From: Desulforapulum autotrophicum
Lineage (GTDB): Bacteria > Desulfobacterota > Desulfobacteria > Desulfobacterales > Desulfolunaceae
DNA: 64,000 bases
NCBI GenBank assembly: GCA_020723285.1
Contig: DYJE01000002.1
Coordinates: 282,823-346,822 of the forward strand
Direction of reading: 5' to 3'
Shown in pieces: positions 45,338 through 53,912 of the stretch. The position numbers and the translations under genes are program-made. The notes under the pieces were generated by a model. The model ran no database searches. It was not told the origin of the DNA and saw only the letters and a program-made list of their open reading frames with translations. The stretch's first letter is position 1. Each line of letters begins with the position of its first letter.

Positions 45338-46216
45338 TTAGTATTTGGATTCGGATTTATTTCCGTAATAAGTTCCATATTTACCATATCCGTAATACTT
45401 TGCAAGGCGAACATCATATCGATTTACAATAACTCCCAAAATTTTATCAAGACCGATAAGATCAACCATTTCTTTTACATCAGATCTTCGAGTACTTTCA
45501 TGTTTGACTACAATTAATATCCCATCAACCTGATGTGAAATGGCGATCGTTTCTGCGGTTAACAGCGGAGGAGGTGAATCAATAATGATGTATCTGTCAT
45601 CATAACGTGATTCAACTTCTTTGATAAGATTCTGCATCCGGATGGATGATAATAGCTCTGCCGGATTATTGGGTATCTTACCGCCAGGTATAACGTTGAG
45701 TTTAGGAACATCGGTTTTATGTAAACCGTCTGAAATCTCGGTGTTTCCTGATAATATATCACTTAAACCTTTTGAATTTTCCTGTAAACCGAAAACCTTA
45801 TGCACCGTTGGTAGTCTCAGATCACAATCGATCAAAAGAACATGCTCATCCATACTTTGAGCGAAAGTAACAGCAAGATTTGCAGCAACGAACGATTTAC
45901 CTTCATCAGGTACAGCGCTTGTCACCATAATTGTTCGGGGTGGTTTTCTTTCAGATGAAAAAAGAAGACTGGTTTTCAAAGTTCTGAACTGTTCAGATTC
46001 ATAGCTTGTCGGAAAATTAAGGGTCACAAGATCAGGAGCGCTCTTCTTTGTTGATACAGATTTTATAAAGGTAAAGGGTTTTAAACTTTCAACAATGTTT
46101 TTTCTGGAAACAAAAGATGATTTGTTTATAACACGATCAGATTCAATTAACTCTTCATTATCGTTTGTTTTTTTTAACTTCTCTGATTTTTCAATGGCTT
46201 CTGAAAATTTTCCCAA
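45338..46216 (-). CDS. Tyrosine-protein kinase, CpsD/CapB family (BY-kinase)
   Basis: 292 residues. Walker A SAVPDEGKSFVAANLA near 101, Walker A' VLLIDCDLRLP near 127, Walker B YIIIDSPPPL near 210. The C-terminus has a tyrosine cluster (YYGYGKYGTYYG and a final Tyr), the site of autophosphorylation. Works with the chain-length protein encoded just upstream (5 bases) to control polymer length and export. Separate kinase and Wzz, as in Gram-positive and many exosortase systems. Confidence 0.93.
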   Translation of the reverse strand: MGKFSEAIEKSEKLKKTNDNEELIESDRVINKSSFVSRKNIVESLKPFTFIKSVSTKKSAPDLVTLNFPTSYESEQFRTLKTSLLFSSERKPPRTIMVTSAVPDEGKSFVAANLAVTFAQSMDEHVLLIDCDLRLPTVHKVFGLQENSKGLSDILSGNTEISDGLHKTDVPKLNVIPGGKIPNNPAELLSSIRMQNLIKEVESRYDDRYIIIDSPPPLLTAETIAISHQVDGILIVVKHESTRRSDVKEMVDLIGLDKILGVIVNRYDVRLAKYYGYGKYGTYYGNKSESKY

Positions 46217-46220
46217 CTTT

Positions 46221-47765
46221 TTACCCCATAACGGCCATAGAGCCTATAAACAAAATAAAAAACAATAGTGAAAAACACAATCCGGTGATACCAAGAACCA
46301 TCTTTTTTTTGTTTATCCTTTTTTCTGAATCACTGGCAACAGTGGGCAGAGTGGCCAATACCGGGAGATTCAAAAACATTTCAATTTCTTCTGGATCTTT
46401 AAATGAAGTATCAAAAAATTCAATTAAAAATATAATACCACCGCCCAATCCAAGACCAGCAAATGTGAATATTATAAGCATCATTTTCATATTCGGGGAA
46501 ACAGGACTCTGCGGTAACCTTGCAGGATCAAGAATTCTGAATTGTTCCCCTTTTTGCTTTTTTTCCATATTTACAGCAATTTGTGCTTCAAGCTGTCTGC
46601 CGAGGAGTGAATTATAGGTTTCATTGATATTATCGTAATCCCGTTGAAGAGATTGCAGTTCTTGCTCTCTTTTTGGTGTATCTTCAACCCTTTTTTTGTA
46701 ATCTCCGATTTGATTTGTGATATCATTTCTTTCAAGTTCAAGTCGTGCAAGCTCATTTTTTAAATTTTGTCTTTGCTGTACAAATGACACATTAAGCTGC
46801 GGAGATCTGCTTGTTGATAGATTAGAAGATACAGTCCTTCCTTTGCTATCTTTTTTTATTTGTTCTTCCAAATCTGTAATTCGTTTTTTAATTCTGATAA
46901 CATCGGGATGGTTTTCTGTGTACCTGTTTTGAAAAACTTTAAGCTGTTCTTTTAGTTGCTCAAGACTATCAGCTTCCTGATCACGGACTATATTTTGAAC
47001 AGGCATTGAAGTTGGTCTATTTGTTTCGAAATCACTGTTTTTTAGGTTTGAAAGCCTGCTTCGAACATCAATGATATCTGTTTGGAGAGCTGTCAGACGT
47101 TCATTAAGATTACTTAAAATACTTAAATTACTGTTCAGTTGTTCAGGCAGGCCACCCATGTTGGTTTCCCTGTAATCTTTGAGTTTTTGCTCGGTTTCCA
47201 TGAGTCGTATCCTCATGGTTTCAAGTTCATCCTCAAGAAAAGTATTGGTGCCTATAGCCTGAGATTCCCTGATTTTTAAATTTTCATCAATAAATGAAGA
47301 TGCAAGTGAGCTTGTAACCTGCATGACTTTCTCAGGATCAGTTCCCCTAAAGGAAATTGAGAAAGAATCGGCGTTACGTCCACCTCCTTGTGTAACTTTA
47401 ACTGAAATTCTAGTTTGAAGATCCTCAACCTTTTTTTCGAGAAACATTTTTTTATATTTTGGTCCGGAATATAACTGAAAATCTTCGATAATCTTTTCAA
47501 GATTACTTCGACTCAGAATCTGCTGTGACAATGTGCTTATTCGTGCATTCAAATCCGATGAAACAATGTCCTGTACAATGTTAGAGGGTACTTTTTGAGG
47601 TTGGACCAAAATAACGGTTTTGGCTTCGTATACACGTGGAAGAGTCACGACAAGAACAGTACCGATAATCATTGATACACAAAATGGAATAATAATAATC
47701 CAGTGTCTCTTCAGTATAATTTCAACAATTATTTCAGGTTTAATTTTTTTTGGGATTTCAGTCAT
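46221..47765 (-). CDS. Polysaccharide chain-length determinant (Wzz/GumC-like)
   Basis: 514 residues. Wzz N-terminal domain with a membrane segment at about 20-40, a long coiled-coil periplasmic region (about 150-400, heptads of Leu and Glu/Lys, for example LKEQLKVFQNRY), the proline motif PARLPQSPVSPN near 435, and two C-terminal membrane segments. No kinase domain; the kinase is the next gene. Sets EPS chain length. First gene of the 46-kb minus-strand run, so promoter elements at 47838-47986 matter for the whole locus. Confidence 0.92.
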   Translation of the reverse strand: MTEIPKKIKPEIIVEIILKRHWIIIIPFCVSMIIGTVLVVTLPRVYEAKTVILVQPQKVPSNIVQDIVSSDLNARISTLSQQILSRSNLEKIIEDFQLYSGPKYKKMFLEKKVEDLQTRISVKVTQGGGRNADSFSISFRGTDPEKVMQVTSSLASSFIDENLKIRESQAIGTNTFLEDELETMRIRLMETEQKLKDYRETNMGGLPEQLNSNLSILSNLNERLTALQTDIIDVRSRLSNLKNSDFETNRPTSMPVQNIVRDQEADSLEQLKEQLKVFQNRYTENHPDVIRIKKRITDLEEQIKKDSKGRTVSSNLSTSRSPQLNVSFVQQRQNLKNELARLELERNDITNQIGDYKKRVEDTPKREQELQSLQRDYDNINETYNSLLGRQLEAQIAVNMEKKQKGEQFRILDPARLPQSPVSPNMKMMLIIFTFAGLGLGGGIIFLIEFFDTSFKDPEEIEMFLNLPVLATLPTVASDSEKRINKKKMVLGITGLCFSLLFFILFIGSMAVMG

Positions 47766-47837
47766 CCAACCAACTTCCTAAATATTTATATAAAAATAAA
47801 ACAATTATTAATAACGTTGATTAAAATTGAAAACTAA

Positions 47838-47853
47838 AGCAATTTATATACCA
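47838..47853 (-). promoter_or_regulatory. Sigma-54 (-24/-12) promoter for the EPS operon
   Basis: On the minus strand TGGTAT-ATAAA-TTGCT: the invariant GG and GC are exactly ten bases apart and the -12 element is the consensus TTGCT. Predicted start is near 47827, leaving a leader of about 60 bases before ATG at 47765. A sigma-54 activator gene lies divergently at 48591. Deviations at -24 (TAT for CAC) keep this below certainty. Confidence 0.6.
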
Positions 47854-47955
47854 TATTTTAGTATATGAATTATATTAGTAAATTATTAAAATTTTTAAAT
47901 TAATTATTTATCATATCAACTAAAAGGTTTCAAATTTTATCATAAAACTGACCAA

Positions 47956-47986
47956 AATTGACATAAAAAAACATATAGTGTCAATT
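47956..47986. promoter_or_regulatory. Palindrome, candidate enhancer site
   Basis: AATTGACA (47956-47963) and TGTCAATT (47979-47986): a perfect 8-bp inverted repeat with a 15-base spacer. Its centre is about 130 bases upstream of the -12 GC of the sigma-54 promoter, the usual distance of an enhancer-binding-protein site. It does not fit a sigma-70 promoter on either strand because no -10 follows at the right spacing. Confidence 0.45.
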
Positions 47987-48060
47987 ATATTATAACGAAT
48001 GAGATAATACAGGAATTGCTGATTTTTAAAGGGATCCTTAAAAATATTTTAAAAAGAATC

Positions 48061-48087
48061 TTGATTCATGCGTTTTAATGCTATAAT
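48061..48087 (+). promoter_or_regulatory. Sigma-70-like promoter for the regulator genes
   Basis: TTGATT (48061-48066), 15-base spacer, TATAAT (48082-48087). The -10 is perfect but the spacer is short. Lies 94 bases before the receiver gene start at 48181. Confidence 0.4.
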
Positions 48088-48180
48088 AGTTTATATGAAT
48101 GACCAATTAAATTATCCTATAAATCCTTTTAGTTGTCTTTTTCATAATTCGTAAAAACATTTACACGCTCTGAGGCATTC

Positions 48181-48561
48181 ATGGAAAAGCAGTCGAAATT
48201 ATTAATTATTGATGACAGCGATGTTATTGTAGAAATGCTCTATCAGTTCCTGAAAAGCAAAAACTATGAACTCTTTTCCGCATCAAACGGCCTTGATGGA
48301 ATAAAGATATTCAACTCTGATATACAGGGCTTCGATCTTGTTATCACCGATATTGTCATGCCAAATATCAGTGGTGTCGGTGTTATTTCCATATTAAAAA
48401 ATAAAAGACCTGATCTTCCCATCATCGCAATTACAGGATTCGGTGAACACCCAGAATCATTAGCTGCGGAAGCGCACGCAGATGTGGTCCTTGAAAAACC
48501 GATTGATTTAAACATACTCAATCAACATATATCTGATTTGATCGCCAGGAAAAATTCATAA
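48181..48561 (+). CDS. Stand-alone response regulator receiver
   Basis: 126 residues, CheY-like. Acidic pair D11-D12 (IIDDSD), phosphorylation site D57 (VITDIVMP), Thr in AITGFG and Lys in VLEKPID. No output domain. The next gene (29 bases on) is a sigma-54 activator lacking a receiver, so the pair looks like a split NtrC-type regulator. May be phosphorylated by the hybrid kinase encoded at 50258. GAGG precedes the ATG. Confidence 0.9.
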   Translation: MEKQSKLLIIDDSDVIVEMLYQFLKSKNYELFSASNGLDGIKIFNSDIQGFDLVITDIVMPNISGVGVISILKNKRPDLPIIAITGFGEHPESLAAEAHADVVLEKPIDLNILNQHISDLIARKNS

Positions 48562-48590
48562 CCAACTCAAGCATATAAAGATATGACACG

Positions 48591-49631
48591 ATGCATACTC
48601 CATTGATCGGCGTTAGCCAGGAAATCTTAAAAATTAAAGAACTTATAGACCATGTAGCCGATACTGGCCTTAATGTTGTTATCACCGGCGAAACAGGAGT
48701 TGGAAAAGAAGTGGTTTCACGTGTTCTTTATCAACAATCGCCAAGAAACAGCAAGCCCTTTGTTAAAGTTAACTGTGCAGCATTACCGGATGGTCTTCTT
48801 GAAAGTGAATTATACGGATACGAACAAGGGGCTTTCACCGGTGCTGAAAAGAAAAAAAAAGGTAAATTTGAACTTGCTCATAAAGGCGTTCTTTTCCTTG
48901 ATGAAATTGGAGACATGTCACTAACATTGCAGGCCAAACTTCTTCATGTACTTCAAAGTGGAGAGTTTGCACCTTTAGGTTCAGAGCGTGAAATCAAAGC
49001 GGATACTTGGGTCATAGCTGCGACAAATCATGATCTTGCTGAGAAAATTGTAGAAAAAACATTCAGGGCTGATTTATATTACCGTTTAAATATCATTAAA
49101 ATATATATCCCCCCTCTTCGTGAAAGGCCTGAAGATATCATTGAGCTAGTCAACCATTACACAAATGAATTCATAACACAATTCAGCAATAAAAATATTA
49201 AAAAGTTAGATACGAAAACCATTGATGCTTTTTTGTCATATCATTGGCCTGGGAATGTCAGACAATTGCAGAACACTCTTAAGCGTGTTCTACTTCTTGG
49301 TAATGGCTATGAAATAATTGAAGAACTCAAAAATGGCCAAACAGATTTCCCTGAATCAAGAACATCTGCAATAAAAACGTCGATTAATAAAGCTAATACA
49401 TTTAATCCTTCGTATAATTTTGATGAAATCACAGATATATCAAATTTTTCGCTGAAAGAAGTAAGAAAAAAAGCATTGGATAAAATTGAACGAGACGCGA
49501 TTTTATATATACTCAACAAAACAAATTGGAATCGTAGTAAAGCATCAAAAATTTTACAGATAAGCTACAAAACTCTTTTATACAAAATAACTGAATTAAA
49601 CATTGAACAACCAGCAACGTCGAGTGAATAG
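48591..49631 (+). CDS. Sigma-54-dependent transcriptional activator without receiver domain
   Basis: 346 residues. AAA+ domain from the first residues: Walker A GETGVGKE at 33-40, sigma-54-contact loop GAFTGA at 80-85, Walker B VLFLDEIGDM, and arginine-finger region FRADLYYRLNI. C-terminal Fis-type helix-turn-helix NRSKASKILQISYKTLLYK. No N-terminal sensory domain at all. Probably drives the sigma-54-type promoter of the EPS operon at 47838, and possibly the PEP-CTERM gene at 279. No clear ribosome site, so it may depend on translation of the receiver gene. Confidence 0.93.
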   Translation: MHTPLIGVSQEILKIKELIDHVADTGLNVVITGETGVGKEVVSRVLYQQSPRNSKPFVKVNCAALPDGLLESELYGYEQGAFTGAEKKKKGKFELAHKGVLFLDEIGDMSLTLQAKLLHVLQSGEFAPLGSEREIKADTWVIAATNHDLAEKIVEKTFRADLYYRLNIIKIYIPPLRERPEDIIELVNHYTNEFITQFSNKNIKKLDTKTIDAFLSYHWPGNVRQLQNTLKRVLLLGNGYEIIEELKNGQTDFPESRTSAIKTSINKANTFNPSYNFDEITDISNFSLKEVRKKALDKIERDAILYILNKTNWNRSKASKILQISYKTLLYKITELNIEQPATSSE

Positions 49632-50257
49632 TTTTATTAATCTGTGCAACGTCTTTCTTTACCGTTGGAATGATAAGCTGACAGATCTCTTCTATCAGCA
49701 CCGCTTCTTCGATCATCCTTGATTCGCCTCTCAGGATAATGACCTGAATATTCGAATGAACGCCTCTCAATGCCCAACCTTCTGTCACCATGAATCATCA
49801 TCATATTTAAACTTTCACTTCTAATTAATAATCAAGGTCTATTGAAAACAATACATATTTCTTTTATTTCAATATTTCAATAGTTCATAATAAAAAACTA
49901 TGCCGTATTAAAATCAACGTTGTAAACATTTTTTCGTTTTGTATTTATTACGTGTTCATGCTTTAATTTCTAAATAAATGCAAATATTGCACCATCAATG
50001 ATAATTGAACAATTTAAAATAACGACTGAATAATCAGCATATTATAATTTCATAATATATTATTTATCGGATGTCATGACGAATTTTACATATATTTATG
50101 AATAAAAATTCATAAATCAGCCAAAATTATAGTGACTATTTTATAAACGTTGAATGCGATTGACACATCAAAACAATAAGAATATATGGTTAAAATAATT
50201 TATTATGATCAAAAACACCATGCTCCCATACATAACCATCACAATTAATTTCGAACC
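49632..50257. other. Gene-free A/T-rich stretch
   Basis: 626 bases. The first 160 bases are less A/T-rich and hold a minus-strand open stretch (to 49791, with GWALRGVHSNIQVIIL) that has no ribosome site, no known family and overlaps the 3' end of the activator gene; not called. The rest is very A/T-rich with no recognisable gene. A promoter for the hybrid kinase lies at 50160-50188. Confidence 0.45.
50160..50188 (+). promoter_or_regulatory. Sigma-70 promoter of the hybrid kinase gene
   Basis: TTGACA (50160-50165), 17-base spacer, TATATG (50183-50188). A perfect -35 with optimal spacing and a four-of-six -10. About 70 bases upstream of the ATG at 50258. The -35 shares ATTGACA with one half of the palindrome at 47956. 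Confidence 0.5.
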
Positions 50258-52732
50258 ATGGCAAACCACTGCTATTCAGAGTTTATAAATATGGATAATT
50301 ATATAGATTTTGTAAAAAGCGTTTATTATTTCAATTCATTGCCTGATGAAAGCATAAAAAAGATTCTTGGTGTATGCCAATGCATGGAATTCTATAAAGA
50401 TTCAATCATTTTTGAAGAAGGTTCAGAAGGCGATGCTTTCCATATTATTATTAAAGGCACTGTAGAAATATGGAAAAATTATAATAAAAAAGAAAGAAAC
50501 TTGGTAGCGATTCAGGGACCGGGCAGTTTCTTCGGTGAAATGGCTATTATTGATGCTCTCCCTAGAAGTGCGACAGTCAAAGCCAATGATAATGTCCTTA
50601 CCCTTTCAATATATAAAGATGATTTCATAAACATCATCAAAGAAAACAGCTCAATAGCCCTTGCTATTATGCGTTCCATGTCATCTGTATTGCGTAGTAG
50701 TACTGAGAAACTGTTCACAAACCTTAATGTAAAAAGCAAGCTCCTTTTATATGAGACAGAAGTACGTAAACTTTCAGAAACCGCACTAAAAGAAAGCGAA
50801 GAAAAATTCAAGATATTAGCTGAAAATGTAACTGATATTTTATGGATAATTGATTATCATAAAAATATTTTTACATATATCAGCCCGGCGGTTGAAAAAA
50901 TTCTTGGATATTCTCCAAATGATCTATTGAATAAATCTTGGCCTAATTTTATGACACAAGCTTCTGCAGAATTATCAAGAGAATTTTTTCTAAACATCGC
51001 TACCTTACTGAACGAGAAAACGGATAAATCCGTACACACGTTAGAAATGGAGGCAAGACATAAAGACGGTTCGTTAATCTGGCTTGAAACTTCCTTTCAT
51101 TTTTTAAAAAATCCTCAGAATAAAATTATTAATACTTTAGGTGTTTCAAGAGACATAACCCGAAGAAAGCAAATTGAAACGAAACTTGCTGAAACCAGAG
51201 CTTTATTCCATGCGGCTTTGGACCAATCATCAGCCGGAGTCATTCTCTCTGACTCAACCGGTCAATACGTTCAACTTGTCAATACTGAAGCTGAAAAAGT
51301 ATTGGGAATATCAAAAGACAGAATCATTAACACACCTATCAATCAACTGGTTAACGGCAAGATTATGTACACTGATGGAACGCCATATAAAAACAAGGGC
51401 CTTCCGATAGAGCAGGCTGTATCTCAGGGTAAAGCCATCAATGAAGAAGTCGTCATTCATCTTCCTGGTCAAAAAAAAAGATGGTTTCTTTTCAACACGG
51501 CACCTATCCGAAATGATGAAGGAAAAATCATTGCGGGCATCGCTGTTTTTCCTGACATCACAAAAAGCAAGGAGCTTGAAGATAAAACCAGGGAGTTCGG
51601 AATCAAATTCCAGCAAGCGAGAAGAATGGAATCTATTGCCACTCTTGCAGGGGGCATAGCTCATGAATTCAACAATGCCCTATTTGAAATAACAGGCAAC
51701 ATAGAATTGCTTCAAATGAGCATGGACAATAAGCAATCATTGGAAAATTATTCCAAAAAGATTAAAAACTCAGCTTTCAGAATGGCCAATCTTACAAAAA
51801 AATTAATTGCCTATTCACGTGGTGGAAAATATCAACCAGTATTGACTTATTTAAGTGATATCCTTAAAAAAACGCTGCCTGATACCAGTTCGTCATCCTC
51901 TCAAAACATTGATATTATAATTGAAGAAATGAGTGATACCTTTAAAATCGAGGCTGATCTTACCCAATTAAAAATGGCTATATCTGCGATTCTAACAAAT
52001 GCCATTGAGTCTATTGACCATAAAGGTGTCATAAAAACAAAAACATATACTCTGGAAGCCGATGAAGAATTCGCATCAAGTCATCAAGGTCTTGTTCCCG
52101 GAAAATACTCATGCCTAAAAATTGAAGATAATGGTCGAGGAATGCCTGTACAAACTATAAGTAAAATCTTCGAGCCTTTCTTCACTACAAACTTTTTAGG
52201 AAGAGGTTTAGGAATGGCTGCGGTTTATGGTATTGTTAAAAATCATCATGGATGGATCGGTGTATCCTCAAAGCCTGGAAAGGGAACGATTGTCAATGTT
52301 TATATCCCAGTTTATGAAAAAAAGACTTTTTCAGAAAAAAACAATGTCGTGCCATCAAAGACATGCAAAAACTATGTTTTAATCGTTGAGGACAAATCCG
52401 CAGTCCTTGCTGTTAACAAAGAAATGTTCGAATATTTAGGGTACAACACTGTCGGGGCAAAATCGGGTAAAGAAGCAATCGATATCATACAAGAATCCTG
52501 CAAGGAAATTGATCTTGCCATTCTTGATTTTGACCTTCCAGATATGAAATGCGAATCCCTTTATGAAGCGATCAAAAATATAAAACCGGATTTGAATATT
52601 CTGATATCTACAGGATACCCAGCCGATGACGTGTCACGTGCATTAAATATTGATCAAAGCAGAATTATCATTAAACCTTATTCCTTATCGACATTATCAC
52701 TTAAGCTCAGAGAAAATATCAAACACTTTTAA
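50258..52732 (+). CDS. Hybrid histidine kinase: cNMP-binding, PAS, PAS, HisKA/HATPase, receiver
   Basis: 824 residues, no membrane segment, so cytoplasmic. Order: cyclic-nucleotide-binding domain (about 20-150; FFGEMAIIDALPRSATV at 91-107 is the phosphate-binding cassette), PAS (about 180-300), PAS (about 312-437), HisKA with H469 in GGIAHEFNN, HATPase with ILTNAIESI, DNGRGMP and GRGLGMAAVYGIV, and a C-terminal receiver (VEDKSA, LAILDFDLPDM, IIKPY). Would couple a cyclic nucleotide and small-molecule or redox sensing to phosphorelay, with the receiver at 48181 as a plausible target. A start at 50291 is also possible. Confidence 0.9.
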   Translation: MANHCYSEFINMDNYIDFVKSVYYFNSLPDESIKKILGVCQCMEFYKDSIIFEEGSEGDAFHIIIKGTVEIWKNYNKKERNLVAIQGPGSFFGEMAIIDALPRSATVKANDNVLTLSIYKDDFINIIKENSSIALAIMRSMSSVLRSSTEKLFTNLNVKSKLLLYETEVRKLSETALKESEEKFKILAENVTDILWIIDYHKNIFTYISPAVEKILGYSPNDLLNKSWPNFMTQASAELSREFFLNIATLLNEKTDKSVHTLEMEARHKDGSLIWLETSFHFLKNPQNKIINTLGVSRDITRRKQIETKLAETRALFHAALDQSSAGVILSDSTGQYVQLVNTEAEKVLGISKDRIINTPINQLVNGKIMYTDGTPYKNKGLPIEQAVSQGKAINEEVVIHLPGQKKRWFLFNTAPIRNDEGKIIAGIAVFPDITKSKELEDKTREFGIKFQQARRMESIATLAGGIAHEFNNALFEITGNIELLQMSMDNKQSLENYSKKIKNSAFRMANLTKKLIAYSRGGKYQPVLTYLSDILKKTLPDTSSSSSQNIDIIIEEMSDTFKIEADLTQLKMAISAILTNAIESIDHKGVIKTKTYTLEADEEFASSHQGLVPGKYSCLKIEDNGRGMPVQTISKIFEPFFTTNFLGRGLGMAAVYGIVKNHHGWIGVSSKPGKGTIVNVYIPVYEKKTFSEKNNVVPSKTCKNYVLIVEDKSAVLAVNKEMFEYLGYNTVGAKSGKEAIDIIQESCKEIDLAILDFDLPDMKCESLYEAIKNIKPDLNILISTGYPADDVSRALNIDQSRIIIKPYSLSTLSLKLRENIKHF

Positions 52733-52742
52733 TAACTAACTG

Positions 52743-53912
52743 TTATTTTGATGTTAATTTACAAACCATGTCGGTTAGTTTATCAATTCCATCTCCCCAC
52801 TCAAGATCCGCACCCAAAACAATTAAATCTACCGGTAATGTCATACTATTATGAAATCTTACATAATCCTTTTCTGTTGTCGCTATCGTGTCAATGCCCA
52901 TCGTTAGTGATTTTGTCGATATGAATTCCAGATCATCACTATGATATGGATAATGATCCTTAAAATTAAAAAAAAGTTTAACGTTAAAACCCAATTCTAT
53001 CAAACTTTTATAAAAGTCATCATTGTTGGCAATGCCTGAAAAAGCTGTAATTTCATGAAAAGAATCACCTGGTAAGGATATATCACTCAATTTTCGTGAG
53101 CCTTTTTTTACGATTCCTCTGATTACAGACTTATGGTTACATAAAAATACGGGTTTTTCTTGTATTTTATGACATTGTTCTTTAAGTTTTAGAAAACGCC
53201 AAAATTCGGATATTTTACTGTTTTTATTTGATATATCTGCTCGTGTAAGGACAAAAGCATCCCCCCTTTCAAGAGCTGAAACAGGCTCTCTCAGAATGCC
53301 TCGCGGCAATAGATGACCATTTCCAAAGGGTTTTTCTGAATCTAAAAGAACAATATCCAGATCTCTGTGCAGAGTTCTGTGTTGATATCCATCGTCTAGT
53401 AAAAAAAGATCTGGAGAAAAAATTCGAAAAGCCTCCATTCCTGCAGCATATCTATCCTTTCCAACAAACACGGGTACACCTTTCCCGTTTTTAAGTAACG
53501 TAGCCATTAAGTAAGGTTCATCGCCTGATTCATGAGGTTCCATGAATATTTTGTCACCATCACTGACCATGCCGCCATGCTCCGAGGCACTTCCTCCATA
53601 CCCTCTGCTTAGAATGACAGGTTTTAATCCTTTTTTTAACAAATATCTTGATAAAAAAAGGGTCATCGGGGTTTTACCGGTTCCCCCAACTGCAATGTTA
53701 CCGATTGAAATAACAGGGCATGGTAATGACTGAACTGTTTTTAATTTATTATCATAAAGCTTGTTGCGAAAGGAAACTCCGACTCCATAAAGACCTGAAA
53801 ACACATATAACATTGAACTTATGATTGTTGTATTTGAACTTTCACTTTTCATAACGCTCTTTGCACGTTCAAAAACAGTAGTCATCCTCATCCATCCTAA
53901 AACCCAAATCAT
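52743..53912 (-). CDS. lpxK: Tetraacyldisaccharide 4'-kinase
   Basis: 389 residues. Membrane-associated N-terminus, then PVISIGNIAVGGTGKTP with the LpxK Walker A, ILSRGYGG, SGDEPYLMA, VFVGKDRYAAG, LLDDGYQHRTLHRDLDIVLLD and TATTEKDYVRF-like TIATTEKDYV. Phosphorylates the lipid A precursor to lipid IVA, showing the organism makes lipid A. Starts in a 4-base overlap with the LptF-like gene; later starts at residues 8 or 10 are possible. Only 10 bases separate its stop from that of the convergent kinase. Confidence 0.94.
   Translation of the reverse strand: MIWVLGWMRMTTVFERAKSVMKSESSNTTIISSMLYVFSGLYGVGVSFRNKLYDNKLKTVQSLPCPVISIGNIAVGGTGKTPMTLFLSRYLLKKGLKPVILSRGYGGSASEHGGMVSDGDKIFMEPHESGDEPYLMATLLKNGKGVPVFVGKDRYAAGMEAFRIFSPDLFLLDDGYQHRTLHRDLDIVLLDSEKPFGNGHLLPRGILREPVSALERGDAFVLTRADISNKNSKISEFWRFLKLKEQCHKIQEKPVFLCNHKSVIRGIVKKGSRKLSDISLPGDSFHEITAFSGIANNDDFYKSLIELGFNVKLFFNFKDHYPYHSDDLEFISTKSLTMGIDTIATTEKDYVRFHNSMTLPVDLIVLGADLEWGDGIDKLTDMVCKLTSK

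Larger units (their letters stand above)
47766..48180. other. Divergent intergenic region between EPS operon and regulators
   Basis: 415 bases, very A/T-rich, between the minus-strand wzz-like gene and the + strand receiver gene. Contains a sigma-54-type promoter facing the EPS operon (47838-47853), a palindrome at 47956-47986 and a sigma-70-like promoter for the regulators (48061-48087), each listed separately. GAGG lies 6 bases before the ATG at 48181. Confidence 0.7.

Noticed and set aside
52717..52760. Bidirectional terminator between the hybrid kinase and lpxK
   Set aside because: AATAAC-taact-GTTATT is only a 6-bp A/T stem followed by four T, too weak to call.
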